Positions 21,801 through 35,300 of a stretch of 64,000 bases of DNA are shown piece after piece (positions within the stretch are counted from its first letter, which is position 1; every line of letters begins with the position of its first letter). A program made the position numbers and the translations under genes. Under the pieces are notes generated by a model. It saw nothing but the letters and a program-made list of their open reading frames with translations, ran no database searches and had not been told where the DNA came from. This DNA is from Fragum whitleyi (lineage: Eukaryota; Mollusca; Bivalvia; Cardiida; Cardiidae), in assembly GCA_948146395.1 (NCBI GenBank), contig OX411544.1, positions 35,856,457 to 35,920,456 on the forward strand, in the 5' to 3' direction.

Positions 21801-24800
21801 GAGTTCTGACTACTTACTTAGAGATTTGCAATATCCTTGTCCCTTTAAACAATATCTGAAATTGTATGTTCGAACACCTTTTACAGAAATTCTGAGAATA
21901 CAGATGGAAGTAAATCCAAATGCCAGCAAATGGACAATGTTCTACCAGATGAGAGCATAACAACAGTTCAAATCCTCAATAAAACCCTATATTGACGAGA
22001 CGATGCAAATGAGTACCCACAATAAAGGGTTGGTTGAAGTAATATTCGATATAATTGAACTTGAAATCTAAAATACTGCCTCTAACAACATGATCCCAGA
22101 TGGCGGCACTCATTCTTTCCAATTATTTTTCTCTCACCAATGGATTGATAATCGTAGACCTATGTGAGATAGCTAGGAAAGGATGTGATGGTGTACTGGT
22201 GAGAGAAATACCAGGAATCCATTGTTAGGTGCTCCAGCTGCCATGATATAACTGAAAAATGTTGAAAGCGGCGTAAAACTCAATTCAATCAATCAATCTA
22301 ACAACATGAAGCTCTATTTTCTGACTTAAGAACCTGACAAAAGATGAGAACATTCTGTCGGAGCTGATGTCTGAAGTTCTACAAGCCTATATCAGTCTAC
22401 AGGGAGTCCAGCCTGTCAAGGCTGAAATATTATATATGAGGGAAATACAACAGATGGATGGTTATGGTATGGAGTATTATGTTGCCAAGGTAACAATTAA
22501 TGCTATAGATATTTTTACAAGCCTATATCAGTCTACAGGGGGTCCAGCCTGTCAAGGCTGAAATATTGTATATGAGGGAAATACAACAGATGGATGGTTA
22601 TGGCATGGAGTATTATGATGCCAAGGTAACAATTAATGCTATAGATATTTTTACAATCCTATATCAGTCTACAGGGGGTCCAGCCTGTCAAGGCTGAAAT
22701 ATTGTATATGAGGAAAATACAACAGATGGATGGTTATGGCATCGAGTATTATGATGCCAAGGTAACAATTTTGTGAGGCTGTTATCATATTTTTGAAAAT
22801 TCAGGCTGAAATAATACATCTTCAGAGATTTTAACCTGGATATATTTGAAATTGTTAAAAAAAGCTTAGATCTTTGCTTGATGAAAGTGAAAAGGAATCT
22901 GAATGGAGGCTTTCCTTTGCCTGTTGCAAAAAGAAAAAAAACAACCAATATAATATGACCTATGTGGCAGGAGTGAAATAAACCATTTGAATATTTTTGA
23001 TATTACATGGGTGTTATAACACTAGTGGAATAATTATGTAAATGAGCTTTAAACAGATATCAACTTTTTGATTTTCCGTTCTGACAATGACGTCATAATG
23101 GATTTGCTGATGTCATTTCACAACCGATACATATGTTTGCAGAAAAAATTTAATCGATAAATATCTGAATTTTGTTTAATCACAAAAAATTAAGGTAATA
23201 TTATAAATAGAGTATCAGATTTGTGCTCATCTAATACTGAATTTATTAAACTTATCATCTTAAACAGATAAAAACTTGTTTTTATCTGTTAATAGAAGAC
23301 TCGTGTTATAAATTTGGTATTCAATGACCACTCATTCAATATCCTATAATTACTCCCCTAGCATCTGAACCAAAAGAATTTATCAGGAACAAATGGGCTT
23401 TTATGCCATGAAATAGTGACATGCATATATAGTTACTTCCATACGTGTGTGAGTGTGTGTGTGTTTTCCCACAATATTTTCTACAATATGAGATGGTTTC
23501 TTTTAAAATTACAGAACGCCTTTCTTTTCTCTTGACAGCCTCTTTCGATAGGACCAGCCTAACCTTCAGAAACAAAGGGAAATAATCTAGTTTTCAAATG
23601 ATAATCTAATATAATATTTGCAGGATGAGAAAGGGAAGGAACTCTACCTTGGGCCATCCTGTGTGCATGTGTCAAAAATATTGAATGAGCCTGTGTGTAA
23701 CATTTCCAACAATTACAAATGTGTGCCAAGCATAGACTCTGGCCAGCCTGTGCATCTGCACAGTCTGACCAGTGTCTTCACTTTGCACTTTGGGGAAAGA
23801 TAAGGTCTCAAAGTATCTAAAAACAGTCCGACAAACTTCTAATTATACAATATAGCAGTCAAGGTTGGTTAATGATGGCCCTTCATGCACATGTCAAATT
23901 GTTGTAATGTCTCTCACTGTCTCAAATATTTATGTTACTCCACTGATATGATGTAGGTAAGGTCATCTAAAATATTACAACTTACGATTTTTTCAGGATG
24001 AGAAAGGGAAGGAACTCTACCTTGGGACATCCTATGTAGGTATATTTGCTAGATATCTAGATGGACAGCCTCCTATATTCTTCAAGTAAGTTATCTTTTA
24101 ATGGGGTAAGCATCATTACACACATTGCACAAGTGTGTAATAGAAATAAATCCTCTTTCGTATCATAACATCAAAACTACAGCTTATCAAGCTGTAGTTA
24201 CGATGTTTTGATTATTTGCCAACTCTCAAATCATAGAAAAGAGTTGACAGAGGACATTCGTCTTTTGTCACAGTAAAAATATTGCATTTAGTATTCTATG
24301 TTGGCTGCCTTCTGAGTGTGTATAAATATCAAAATTCTAGTTACGCCTATGACCACTGCCTATAATGGACTAATATTTTACACTAGTGGATAAGGATATT
24401 TAAGTTGATCTTTTCAGTGTACCTAATTAAAAAAGGTTTTAAGGCACCTTATTATCTTGGCTGTTTTTTGAGAAAAAAACTGAGGTATAATTGTGATCAT
24501 CTTGGTGTCGTTTGCATTGGCGTTGGTGAATGTGTATGTGTTCTCATGGCAAACTTCCTTTGCCATAACCTTGGTTACATCTCTGTTGTTATTAAAGATA
24601 TCTTCATGAAACTTGGCATGTGTGTTCACCATCACTTGAGCTATCCAGTCTTTCAAGGGGGATATCTCTGGAAGCATTTTTGTTATTCCCTGTTTTGGCC
24701 ATAAATGTTAGCTTTATTCAGCACCTGTAGCCAAGCATTGCAACTGTAGGGGGTGCTCTTGTTAGTTCAACCAATCATTAAGTGCTCAATATTACCTATT

Positions 24801-27800
24801 GTGAACTCTCAATGTCTTGGGTCAGATGTTTCTCTGTTTATGTGTTGTTGTCAATATGTCAATTTTCAATACGATCTATATGTCAATTATTTCCGTAAAC
24901 ATTGACACCTGACAATTGCACATATCCTTTATGATGTTGTTCTTACAGCAATCGGGTTGATATTTCTAAACATTAATGGGATGACTGGTGAAGGCTCGGA
25001 AAGTATTTAATGGTAGTACTTGTGTGAGAAATACAGGGAACCCATTATGTGGTGCTCAAGCTGCTGCTGTTTGACTGAAAAATTGTTAAAAATTGCTTTT
25101 AACCCTATTCAAACAGACAAAAATATCTTAATTAAAAATTTACCAGCAAAGTTAATTGGGTGTAAAAGATGACCAAAATTTTTCAAAGAATAGAAATCTA
25201 CCTATAACTCTGGTTGCCATATCAATAAAAATGGAAAATTTTAATAATCTTTTAAAGAATTTCTTATTTGTTAATCTGTGCTACATTTGATGTGATCTTC
25301 TGAGCTAGCTGCACACCTTTTATTAGCTCACCTGAGCACAAAGTGCTCAAGGTGAGCTATTGGGATCGTAGAATGTCCGTCGTCCGTCGTCAGTCGTGCG
25401 TCGTGCGTCGTCCGTCGTGCGTCGTCCGTCGTCCGTCGTCCACAATTTCTTTAAACATCTTCTCCTCCTAAACCAGTGGGCTAATCTTGATGAAACTTGG
25501 CAGGGATGTTCCTTGGGTCAAGCTCTACCAAAGTTGTTCAAATAAATGAAATCCACCCTTAACTTTCCCTTTACCCTTAACAAAAAGGGTGAAAAAATGA
25601 AAATCTTTTAAAATCTTCTTCTCTGAAACCAGAAGGCAGACAGCTTTCATATTTGGTATGTAGCATCATCTAGTGGACCTCTACCAAGTTTGTTCATATC
25701 AAGACCCTTGGGTCATATTTGGGCTTTGCCCGGGCCCAACCCTTTTTACATAGAATCAAAGAGCGAAAATCTTTAAAAATCTTCTTCTCTGTAACCAGAT
25801 GGCAGACAGCTTAAATATTTGGTGTGTAGCACCACCTAGTGGGCCTCTACCAAGTTTGTTCATAACAAGACCCTTGGGTCATATTTGGGCTTTGCACGGG
25901 TGCATCCCTTTATCTCTTATGAGCACGAAGGGTAAAAAAAAGAAAATCTTCAAAAATCTTCTTCTCTGAAACCAGAAGACAGACAGCTTTCATATTTGGT
26001 ATGTAGCATCATCTAGCAGACCTCTACCAAGTTTGTTCATATCAAGACCCTGGGGTTATCTTTGGGCTTTGCCCGGGCCCAACCCTTTTTACATAGAATC
26101 AAAGAGCGAAAATCTTTAAAGACCTTCTTCTCTGTAACCAGATGGCAGACAGCTTTTAATATTTGGTGTGTAGCATCACCTAGTGGGCCTCTACCAAGTT
26201 TATTCATATCAAGACCCTTGGGTCATTTTTGGGCTTTGCACGGGTGCATCCCTTTATCTCTAATGAGCACGAAGGGTAAAAAAATTAAAATCTTCAAAAA
26301 TCTTCTTCTATGAAAGTAGAAGGCAGACAGCTTTCATATTTGGTATGTAGCATCATCTAGTGGACCATTACTAAGTTTGTTCATATCAAGACCCTAGGAT
26401 CATATTTGGGTTTTGCCCGGGCGCAACCCTTTTTTACATAGAATCAAAGAGCGAAAATCTTTTAAAATCTTCTTTAATTAATCGAAACCAGAGGGCACAC
26501 TGCTTTCATTTTTATATGCCGCCGGAGGCGGACGTATATTGGCGTCATCTTCTCCGTCTGTCCGTCCGTCCGTCCATCCGTCCGTCCATCCGTCCGTCCG
26601 TCCATCCGTCCGTCCGTACGTCCGTCCACTTTTCTTGTCAACGCAACTCCTCCTAAACTACTGAATGGAACTTCTTGAAACTTGGTCAATGTTATCACCT
26701 CAATTGGTAGATGTGCATGAAGGAAGGATTTTACGGTTCATTGATTTTTGCCTGAGTTATGCCCCTTGATAACTTAGTCTCTGGGTCCACTTTTCTTGTC
26801 AACGCAACTCCTCCTAAGTTTCTGGCTGGATCTTCTTGAAACTTGGTCAATGTCATCACCTCAATTGGTAGATGTGCATGAAGGAAGGATTTTATGGTTC
26901 GTTGATTTTTGCCTGAGTTATGCCCCTTGATAACTTAGTCTCTGGGTCCACTTTTCTTGTCAACGCAACTCCTCCTAAGTTTCTGGCTGGATCTTCTTGA
27001 AACTTGGTCAATGTAATCATCTCAATTGGTAGATGTGCATGAAGGAAGGATTTTACGGTTCATTGATTTTCGCCTGAGTTATGCCCCTTGATAACTTAGT
27101 CTCTGGGTCCACTTTTCTTGTCAACGCAACTCCTCCTAAGTTTCTGGTTGGTATGTAGCATCATCTTGTTGGCCCCTACCAAGTTTGTTCATATCAAGAC
27201 CCTTGGGTCATTTTTGGGCTCCACCCGGGGGCATCCCTTTCAGCTCATCTGAGCACGATGAGTCAAAATGGGAAAACCTTCAAAAATCTTCTTCTCTGAA
27301 ACCAGAAGGCAGACAGCTTTCATATTTAGAATGTAGCATCATCTTATTGACCTCTTCCAAGTTTGTTCATGTCAAGACCCTGGGGTCACTTTTTGGGTCC
27401 ACCCGGGTGCATCCCTTTTTACATAGAATCAAAGAGCAAAAAGGCATATCTGTCTTGCTCTTTGCTGAAAACGTTCCATGGTATTGATCTTAGGCAATTA
27501 TCTTCTTTTTGACATCTGCCTATCTAATGAATGTGTTGTCCCAGGGGTCAAAGAGACTCAGGTGAGCGATCTAGGACCATCTTGGTCCTCTTGTTTTGAT
27601 AAACATGCAGTTATCAAATTAGACATCAGCCCTGCGTTCAGGATGAAAACATTAGCAAAGCGCTTTCGAAATGATACCTCGCTTTGCACGTATGTGCACG
27701 TGCAAAGCGGGGTATCATCTCAAAGCGCTCGTGAAATGCTTTTACATCCTGAACACAGGGCAGGCATATCCAAGACAACTTTAACACTGAAAATGCTTTT

Positions 27801-29272
27801 GTGAACAAGTAAGTTTGGACCAATGGCAAAGAGAGAAGTAGACACATGAGCCATGAATGCACACTTTCATAAGAATTCTTGTTGCTTACACAAATATCCC
27901 TAATTGATCTTCAATTGACCTAACTTTATTCATTTTACCAGGATGAATACAAGTATAAGAAATGAAAACATCAAATGACCCTTTTGTTCGTTTGTGTAAT
28001 GTGGTTGCACATGCTGTATTGATATGGACAGCAATGTAAGAAAGAACGGTCATATAGAAGACAGGAAATTTGATCAAGTTATCATGGAATAGATTCTGTT
28101 TATTGTACTTCTACTATTTTGACACACAATATTATTAATTTGTAAAAATAGAGCTTATTTCACATAAAAAAATTTTACTATCTTTTTAGGTGGACAGACA
28201 TAGTAAAATTACAGCAAAGTAAAAAGACTTTTGAAATTGATACATCCAAAAATTCCTCTGTTCAGTTTACCATGGTAAGTTGACTTTTCTTGTTTGTGAT
28301 ATACCGTTTTATACTACTTTATTAGTCTGTTTATTTGAGTATTTGTTTACTGTTAATTGAAAAGTGTACCACTAAATCATTGTCATGTTTGATGGAAACC
28401 TTGGCAAAATTGTGTTGAAATCAAAATACTGAAAGCACTTTCAGATTGTCAGTAAAGGGTTACGGAACTGGGACAAAGTGCTGTTGGTGGGGAGGGGGTC
28501 TCTTCTTTGCGACAATCTAGTTTTTGTAGAACAAATGGCAAGGTCATATATACTTTAATCAGGGGTGTGGAATTCCTATGCCCGACTTGTCCAACATGGG
28601 CTTTTCTACCTGTTGACAACTACATTTTTCAAGGCAACTTGTCCAAGGACAAGTAATTACCAGGGCAAAATCTTGGAATGGCACTAGATAGTTATATGAG
28701 ATAAATAAGCCTAACATTTTTATTAATGAAGAAAATGCTGGGTTTCAGCATTTTCTTCTATAAAAACAATGTTTCTCAAATTTTATCTATTTTCTCATTT
28801 GCGCGCAAGTTCATTTCAATTATGATCAAGTAGAAAATCACCTTTTAATTGTCCAGGGACAAGCAGAGAAAATGAATATTTCCACACCTTAACTTTAATC
28901 CATATTGTACTAAGGGTCAACCACATTTTATTTGAGCCTGTGCTTGACATTTCCAACAGTTTGACATGAGGGCGAGGGACAAACATTTAGCAATATAGAA
29001 TGAAATTTATTCCAAATGGAATAGGCTCGTTGGCCGGGTGGTTAGCGCGCTCGACTCGTAACCTGGTGGTTGCGGGTTCGAGCCCCACCGGAGGCGGGTA
29101 GTGTATTTGGGCAGGACACTTCACAGACAGGGCCCCAGTCCACCCAGCTGTAAAAGTGGGTAGCAATGGTTAGAACCCATTGCCTCTCTCTCAATGTGTA
29201 GGATTATATCAGGAATGAGTTAGGACCACGATGGAAATAAGAGTCATTCGACCCTTTATCGTGTTATCCTCG

Positions 29273-29306
<34 letters not shown>

Positions 29307-32300
29307 GCGTCTGGCTATCTAATTATACTTTGAGACCTTATCTATGTACAAAACGAGTAGTATAGACTCTGTACAAAAGTGTAGTAAAGACTCTGGCCAG
29401 ACTGTGCGGATGCACAGGCAGGTCAGAGTCTTTACTCCTCGCACATTTTAAATTGTTGGAAATGTCACGCACATGCTCATTTATTTTTACAGGAAGATTC
29501 TGATACTGCTAAGTATCTGAAGAGAATGTGTATTCTACAGCAGAAATTCTACAAATCTACGAAAACTTTATTGGGGTAAGTTTATTGTCTGTGAAAAGTA
29601 GAGTGGTTTAACCCTTATCCTGATCAGTGAAATATTCTTCCAAATATTCAAATGTATTTAGGCCACAACAGCGATTCAAATGTATTTAGGCCACAACAGC
29701 GAAAGATAAGGGACAATATGTTAACTTTTTGTCTGTCTCTTAATCTGTGAAAAGCTAACTTTTAAACTAAATATTTCTCTATACAATAATAATAAACCAA
29801 GATGAAATAATCATATCTAGCATATCTTTTAGTACCAAAGTCATCTGACAAGTTTACTATCATGTAAAAAAAGGGCAATTTTTAGGGCAGAAGTTTTAAA
29901 CAGTACATTGTATGTGTGTTTCATTTGGAATAATTTGAGCCTCAGGGGTGTCGAATTCCCTTGCCCAACTTGTTCGACACAAGCTTTTCCACTTGCAGGC
30001 AAGTACAATTTTCTAAGCTACTTGTTTGTCGGCAGGAATATATGATAGCAAATCTTTGAACAGTACAAAGACGATCTAGTAGAAAAGTCATCCTAATATT
30101 TGTATCAAAGGGTAGAAAACATCATCTTTAATGAAGAAAATGCTGGGTTACAGCATTTTCTTCATTAAAAACAATATTTTTTAAATATTTACCATTCCAT
30201 TTTTATGCGGATAAGTTTATTTTGATCCTAGACAAGTGAGAAATCGACTTTAACTTGTCTGTGGATAAGTGGAGTAAATTCCTATTTCCACACCCCCTGA
30301 GCTATTGTTTATTTTAAGAACTCTTATGAAATAAATATACAATCATGTGGTTTTAGGTTGAGATCAGTTGTCACATAAGTACAACTTAATCTTTATCTGT
30401 TAAACAATATTAAATAAATACAAAAAAATAAAAATTAACTATGATCACGAAAAGGGTTAATTTAGAAAAGTGTGTGATGCTTTTTCGTGTGAAACCTGAT
30501 TTTACGATTTTAGATTAGTCAGAATTTTCTTTTGTTTGTTAGTGTGGACCGTTTTTGCTTGCCTGACAAGATATGTGTGTTTAAGTTAACATTCATCCAT
30601 TAATATTTTGTATTGAACCTGTCCCATTCACGCTGTATGAATTTTATATTCACACAAAAGTGCAATGAGGTATCCTGTTTACGCCTTAATGAATATTTTT
30701 ATGACCCCAAATCGATTGGGGGCATATTGTTTTACCATTGTCCCTCTGTCTGTCCATCCTTCTGTCTGTCTATCTCACTGTCTAAACAACTTAACCAAAA
30801 AACTTAACATTGCCGATTGATTCACAGATTTTCAAGATACAATGCTCATAATTGGTGTGATGATAGATCTCAATAATACCCATCTGCTGGTACCAAGGTC
30901 AAGGTCATGTCACAAGGTCATCTGTCAAGGTCAAATTAGTAAAATAATGCTGTTTCTGGGGCATTCGTTTTTCACAAACACATCTTGTATTAAATTGAAA
31001 CATTCTAATGGAACTATTTTGTTCCCAAACATTCAAAACTGATGCACACTAAAGATATTATTGGTATGTTGATCCGTCCTTTGGCCTGTAGGTTGATCTG
31101 TTTTCAAAAAATAGAAAAGATTTAACAATACCAATTACTTTAAGCCTATTCAAGATACAATGCTCATATTTGGCATTATGAAGATCTCTTTGATACCCAT
31201 GTGCATATACAAAAGTCAAGGTCACATGACAAGGTCAAAGTTTTGAAAAAATATACAATTGTTGCACAAACACTCCTTGTTGTTGTTGTTAAACAAAACT
31301 GAGCATAAGTAAAAAAATACCATATCTATTAAATAAGCCATCTAATGAGAACATGAGCTAATTTGCATAGTTATTTCACTAGTGTAATAAGTGAAATATA
31401 AAGAATTCTCAACATGGTTATTTCACTTCCGCAATGTAGGTCATTTTGTAAAAACTGTTATTTCAGTGCCAGTCTAAGTGATGTTGCAGAATTCACAGAA
31501 GCTGAAGCTTTACCGTAAGACTTTACTACATAATTCACTTGGACAGGTCTCCTTAATAGAGGATAATCATTTGTTTCGGTGTTAAAGCAATTCATATTTC
31601 ATGAAGTGAACAACAAAGGCTATATTTTTGGAAATGGAAGAGCCACATTTGAAAAAGTAGCTTTTGTTTTTCATATAATGAAATATCGAATGATCTTGCT
31701 TGTAAAACAAACGATTATTCTATTTCTTTAATGCAAAATAAGAACAAAATTTGAAAATATCGGGACAAATTTTCCTAAAGCACATCATTTTGCCCTTGAT
31801 TGCTATGCAATGTCTAAATGACATCACTTTCACACAAAAGATCAGCAAATTTCATCATATAAGAAGATTAATTATGATTAGGATTTTTATGCCATTTGAC
31901 ATGTATACCTAAATACGTATATACCATTTACATATATTTAGTTGTGCAAACATTTTTATCTTTCTGGAATTGAATGGGATAATATCCTGATGATATGACC
32001 TTTGTCATGCTGATTTTTAGTCCCCTACCAGCGAAAGCTGAAGGGGACTATAGGTTGCACTCCGTCCGTCCGTCTGTCTGTCAGTCCGGATTTCAGTTTT
32101 CCGGACTTTTTTTCTTAACCCTTGGAGATATTTAGCTGATTTTTAGCTCCACTGGCTGAAAGCCACTGGGGCTATTGTCATGGCGTTGTGTCCGTAGTGC
32201 GTCCGTCCGTACGTGCATGCGTGCGGTCGTAAACTTTTCTTTAAAAATCTCCTCAAAAACTACTGGATGGATTTCAACCAAACTTCACAGGAATGATCCT

Positions 32301-35300
32301 TTGGTGACCCTCTTTCAAAGTTGTTCAAGAAATTTTGATCCAATGAAAAACATGGATTTAATGGGCGTGGCTAATTTCCAAATATGGTAAAAAGTGAGTT
32401 TTCTCAGATTTTAATCAATGGATACCAATGAAATTTTACATGAATGATCCTTTGGTGACCCTTTATCAGTCTACAAAAAATCATTGTGATCGGATGGAAA
32501 ATATGCATTTTATGGGCGGAGGTCATTTCTCTAAATGTTATATAGTGGAAACTTTGAAAATCATTTTCTCAGAATCTAACTGATGGATCTTTTGGTGACC
32601 CATTATCATGCAGCCAAAATTATTTTGATTTGATGCAAAATATGTCTTTTAATAGCGTAGGTCATTTCTCTATCTGTTATATAGTTGAAACTTTGAAAAT
32701 CATTTTCAACATCAGTAGAACCCCAAATATCTAAAAATCTAGTTAAACAATTATTTTCTTTTACAAGAATTTCAAGCCTGTGAAGCGACTCAAGCCATTC
32801 ATGGCTTTCTAGTTGGTATGTGAGTCCGCAGCAAAGAGTTACAGAACGAGTTTGAGTTTGGTTCCGGTCCATTGATTTTTGTGGAAGATATGGATGCTGA
32901 ACTTAAAAATTACAAGGAAATTTCAGTTTTCCGGACTTTTTTTCTTAACCCTTGGAGATATTGAGCTGATATTTGGTATGTGAGTATACATCAATGAGAT
33001 ACAGAACGAGTTTGAGTTTGGTTCCTGTCCATTGATTTTTGTGGAAGATATGGATGCTCGACTTAGAAATTACCAGGAAATTTCAGTTTTCTGGACTTTT
33101 TTTCTGAGCACTTGGAGATATTGAGCTGATTTTTGGTATGTGCATCCGCATCAATGAGATACCGAACAAGTTTGAATTTGGTTCCGGTCCATTGATTTTT
33201 GTGGAAGATACGGATGCTGGACTTAGAAAATTACCAGGAAATTTCAGTTTTCCGGACTTTTTTTCTTAACCCTTGGAGATATTGAGCTGATTTTTGGTAT
33301 GTGAGTCCGCATCAATGAGATACAGAACGAGTTTGAGTTTGGTTCCGGTCCATTGATTTTTGTGGAAGATACGGATGCTCGACTTAGAAAATTACCAGGA
33401 AATTTCAGTTTTCCGGACTTTTTTTCTTAACCCTTGGAGATATTGAGCTGATTTTTGGTATGTGAGTCCGCATCAATGAGATACAGAACGAGTTTGAGTT
33501 TGGTTCCGGTCCATTGATTTTTGTGGAAGATACGGATGCTCGACTTAGAAAATTACCAGGAAATTTCAGTTTTCCGGACTTTTTTTCTTAACCCTTTGAG
33601 ATATTGAGTTGATTTTTGGTATGTGAGTCCGCATCAATGAGATACAGAACGAGTTTGAGTTTGATTCCAGTCCATTGATTTTTGTGGAAGATACGGATGC
33701 TGGACTTAGAAAATTACCAGGAATTTTCAGTTTTCCGGACCTTTTTTTTTACCCTTGGAGATATTGAGCTGATTTTTGGTATGTGAGTCTGTATCAATGA
33801 GTTACAGATCAAGTTTGAATTTAGTTCCGGTCCATTGATTTTTGTGGAAGATACGGATGCTTGACTTATAAAAATACCAGGAAATTTCCAGATTTTTTTT
33901 TTTTTATCCTCAGAGATATTGAGCTGATACATAAAATCTGATACAACTAATATTTTGGAGAGGTAGTTATACCTTTACCACCAAAAAAGATACTGCTCTA
34001 GGGATATATTTATAAATCCGGTAGGGGACTTTGTATTGCCATGCAATACTTCCATATGCTTGTTTTAATTCAAATTTAAATTAAAATCAAAGTGCTGTTA
34101 GTACGGATACCTGTAATTATGAGGCATTATTTCATCAAAAATCAAATTCTTAGAATACACTTGGTTTAGAAGGAATAACTGGCATATGCAGGCTGATCTT
34201 CTACAATGCTACCTGCCAGAATAGAAGTACCATATTTCCTCTAATAATAGCACCCTCCCTAATAGTAGCACCACTACATTTTTTACTAAATAAACCCATT
34301 TCAAATACCTTTATTTTTGGAACTTTTTGAGACTTCTTCTCAAATTTTAGATGAAATTCCTCTAAACAATCATTTATGTTTTGTTTTAGAAGAAAATTAC
34401 CTCAAATTAGAGAGAAAAGGGACTGAAAGAAATCAATTTGTTTCATGTTTTTTAGTTCGGAAAATACATACTTAATAAAAGCTCCCTGACCATGTTATAT
34501 ATAGCTCCTGGGAGCGTTCATTAGGAGAAATACAGTATTTATGTTTCATCATGACAAGCTTTCAAAATATCAATGTAATTAAGACAACTCTTTCCAAACT
34601 TTCTTTACCTAATCATCTATACTAGAAAAGTTTCTAAACTCGCCAAGGCTTGCTTAATAAACTTTTTTATTCTAGACTCAGTTAAGATCAGCTTGTCACA
34701 AATAAATTCTCATCACAGACAATAAATATCTTTTTCTGTCTGATTCATTGTCCTACATTTACACATATATAGATTATGGAAAGTAATGATTATTTTTTCA
34801 GAGAAAAGGGTTGGTTAATTATTGCTGTAAATATTCAGTGTCAGTGACAGAGTAATTATCACTTGTGATGTTGTCATGCCTTATCTAACAATTTAAGTAA
34901 TATCATTTGATAATTACACCACTGTAAGTAACCCTTGTCATGATAATCAGATCTTCTGTAAAAGTCAGGGCTTCTATTAGAATAATTGCAATTTCAATTG
35001 AAAGGGACAGGCTTTTATTAGAGGCTACTCTACATTATAGTATTTTACGATAAAAAATTGCCCAAAATAAGCGTAATCTCTGTAAAAAATTAACATTTGA
35101 TTGGGGAAAAGGTGCTCAAAACCTCTGTTGAATTTTTAGTGACCTTGAATTTGTAGGTATGGGTTATTTGAGACTTCAAGATTTTATAAAATCACATCTA
35201 AAATGGTTGATTGCAATCCATGAAAAGGGGTATAGGGTTTTATAAGAGCTTGAGATTCTTTTATAATTTTATGGTATCCTTTAATTTCTGGAAAAAAATA

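Larger units (their letters stand above)
20920..22330 (+). other. Intron 4
   Basis: Contains the 'taataatagc' repeat (21540-21785) and a 5'-truncated SINE (22094-22296) that ends only 34 bp before exon 5. Confidence 0.85.
22490..23996 (+). other. Intron 5
   Basis: Contains the two extra exon-5 ends, a hairpin repeat (22971-23345), a short (TG)n tract at 23445-23463, and a decoy exon-6 start (23624). Confidence 0.9.
24086..28189 (+). other. Intron 6 (4.1 kb)
   Basis: Made mostly of transposons: an inverted pair at about 24165-24245 ('tcaaaactacagctta / taagctgtagttacg'), a 'ttttagg..cttgttag' element (24410-24765), a decayed SINE (24955-25110), the nested AGCTCACC element (25323-27600) and a palindrome (27631). 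Confidence 0.8.
28275..29492 (+). other. Intron 7
   Basis: Contains a palindromic hAT-like MITE (28561-28891) and a fold-back MITE (28936-29480) split by a SINE (29020-29304). Confidence 0.9.
29576..31466 (+). other. Intron 8
   Basis: Contains a hAT-like palindromic MITE (29943) and the 'gaccccaaatcgattggggg' element (30700). Confidence 0.85.

Noticed and set aside
22517..22761. Extra coding exons 5b and 5c
   Set aside because: They lack an in-phase acceptor; using the internal 'acaag' would shift the frame, and copy 3 has lost it.
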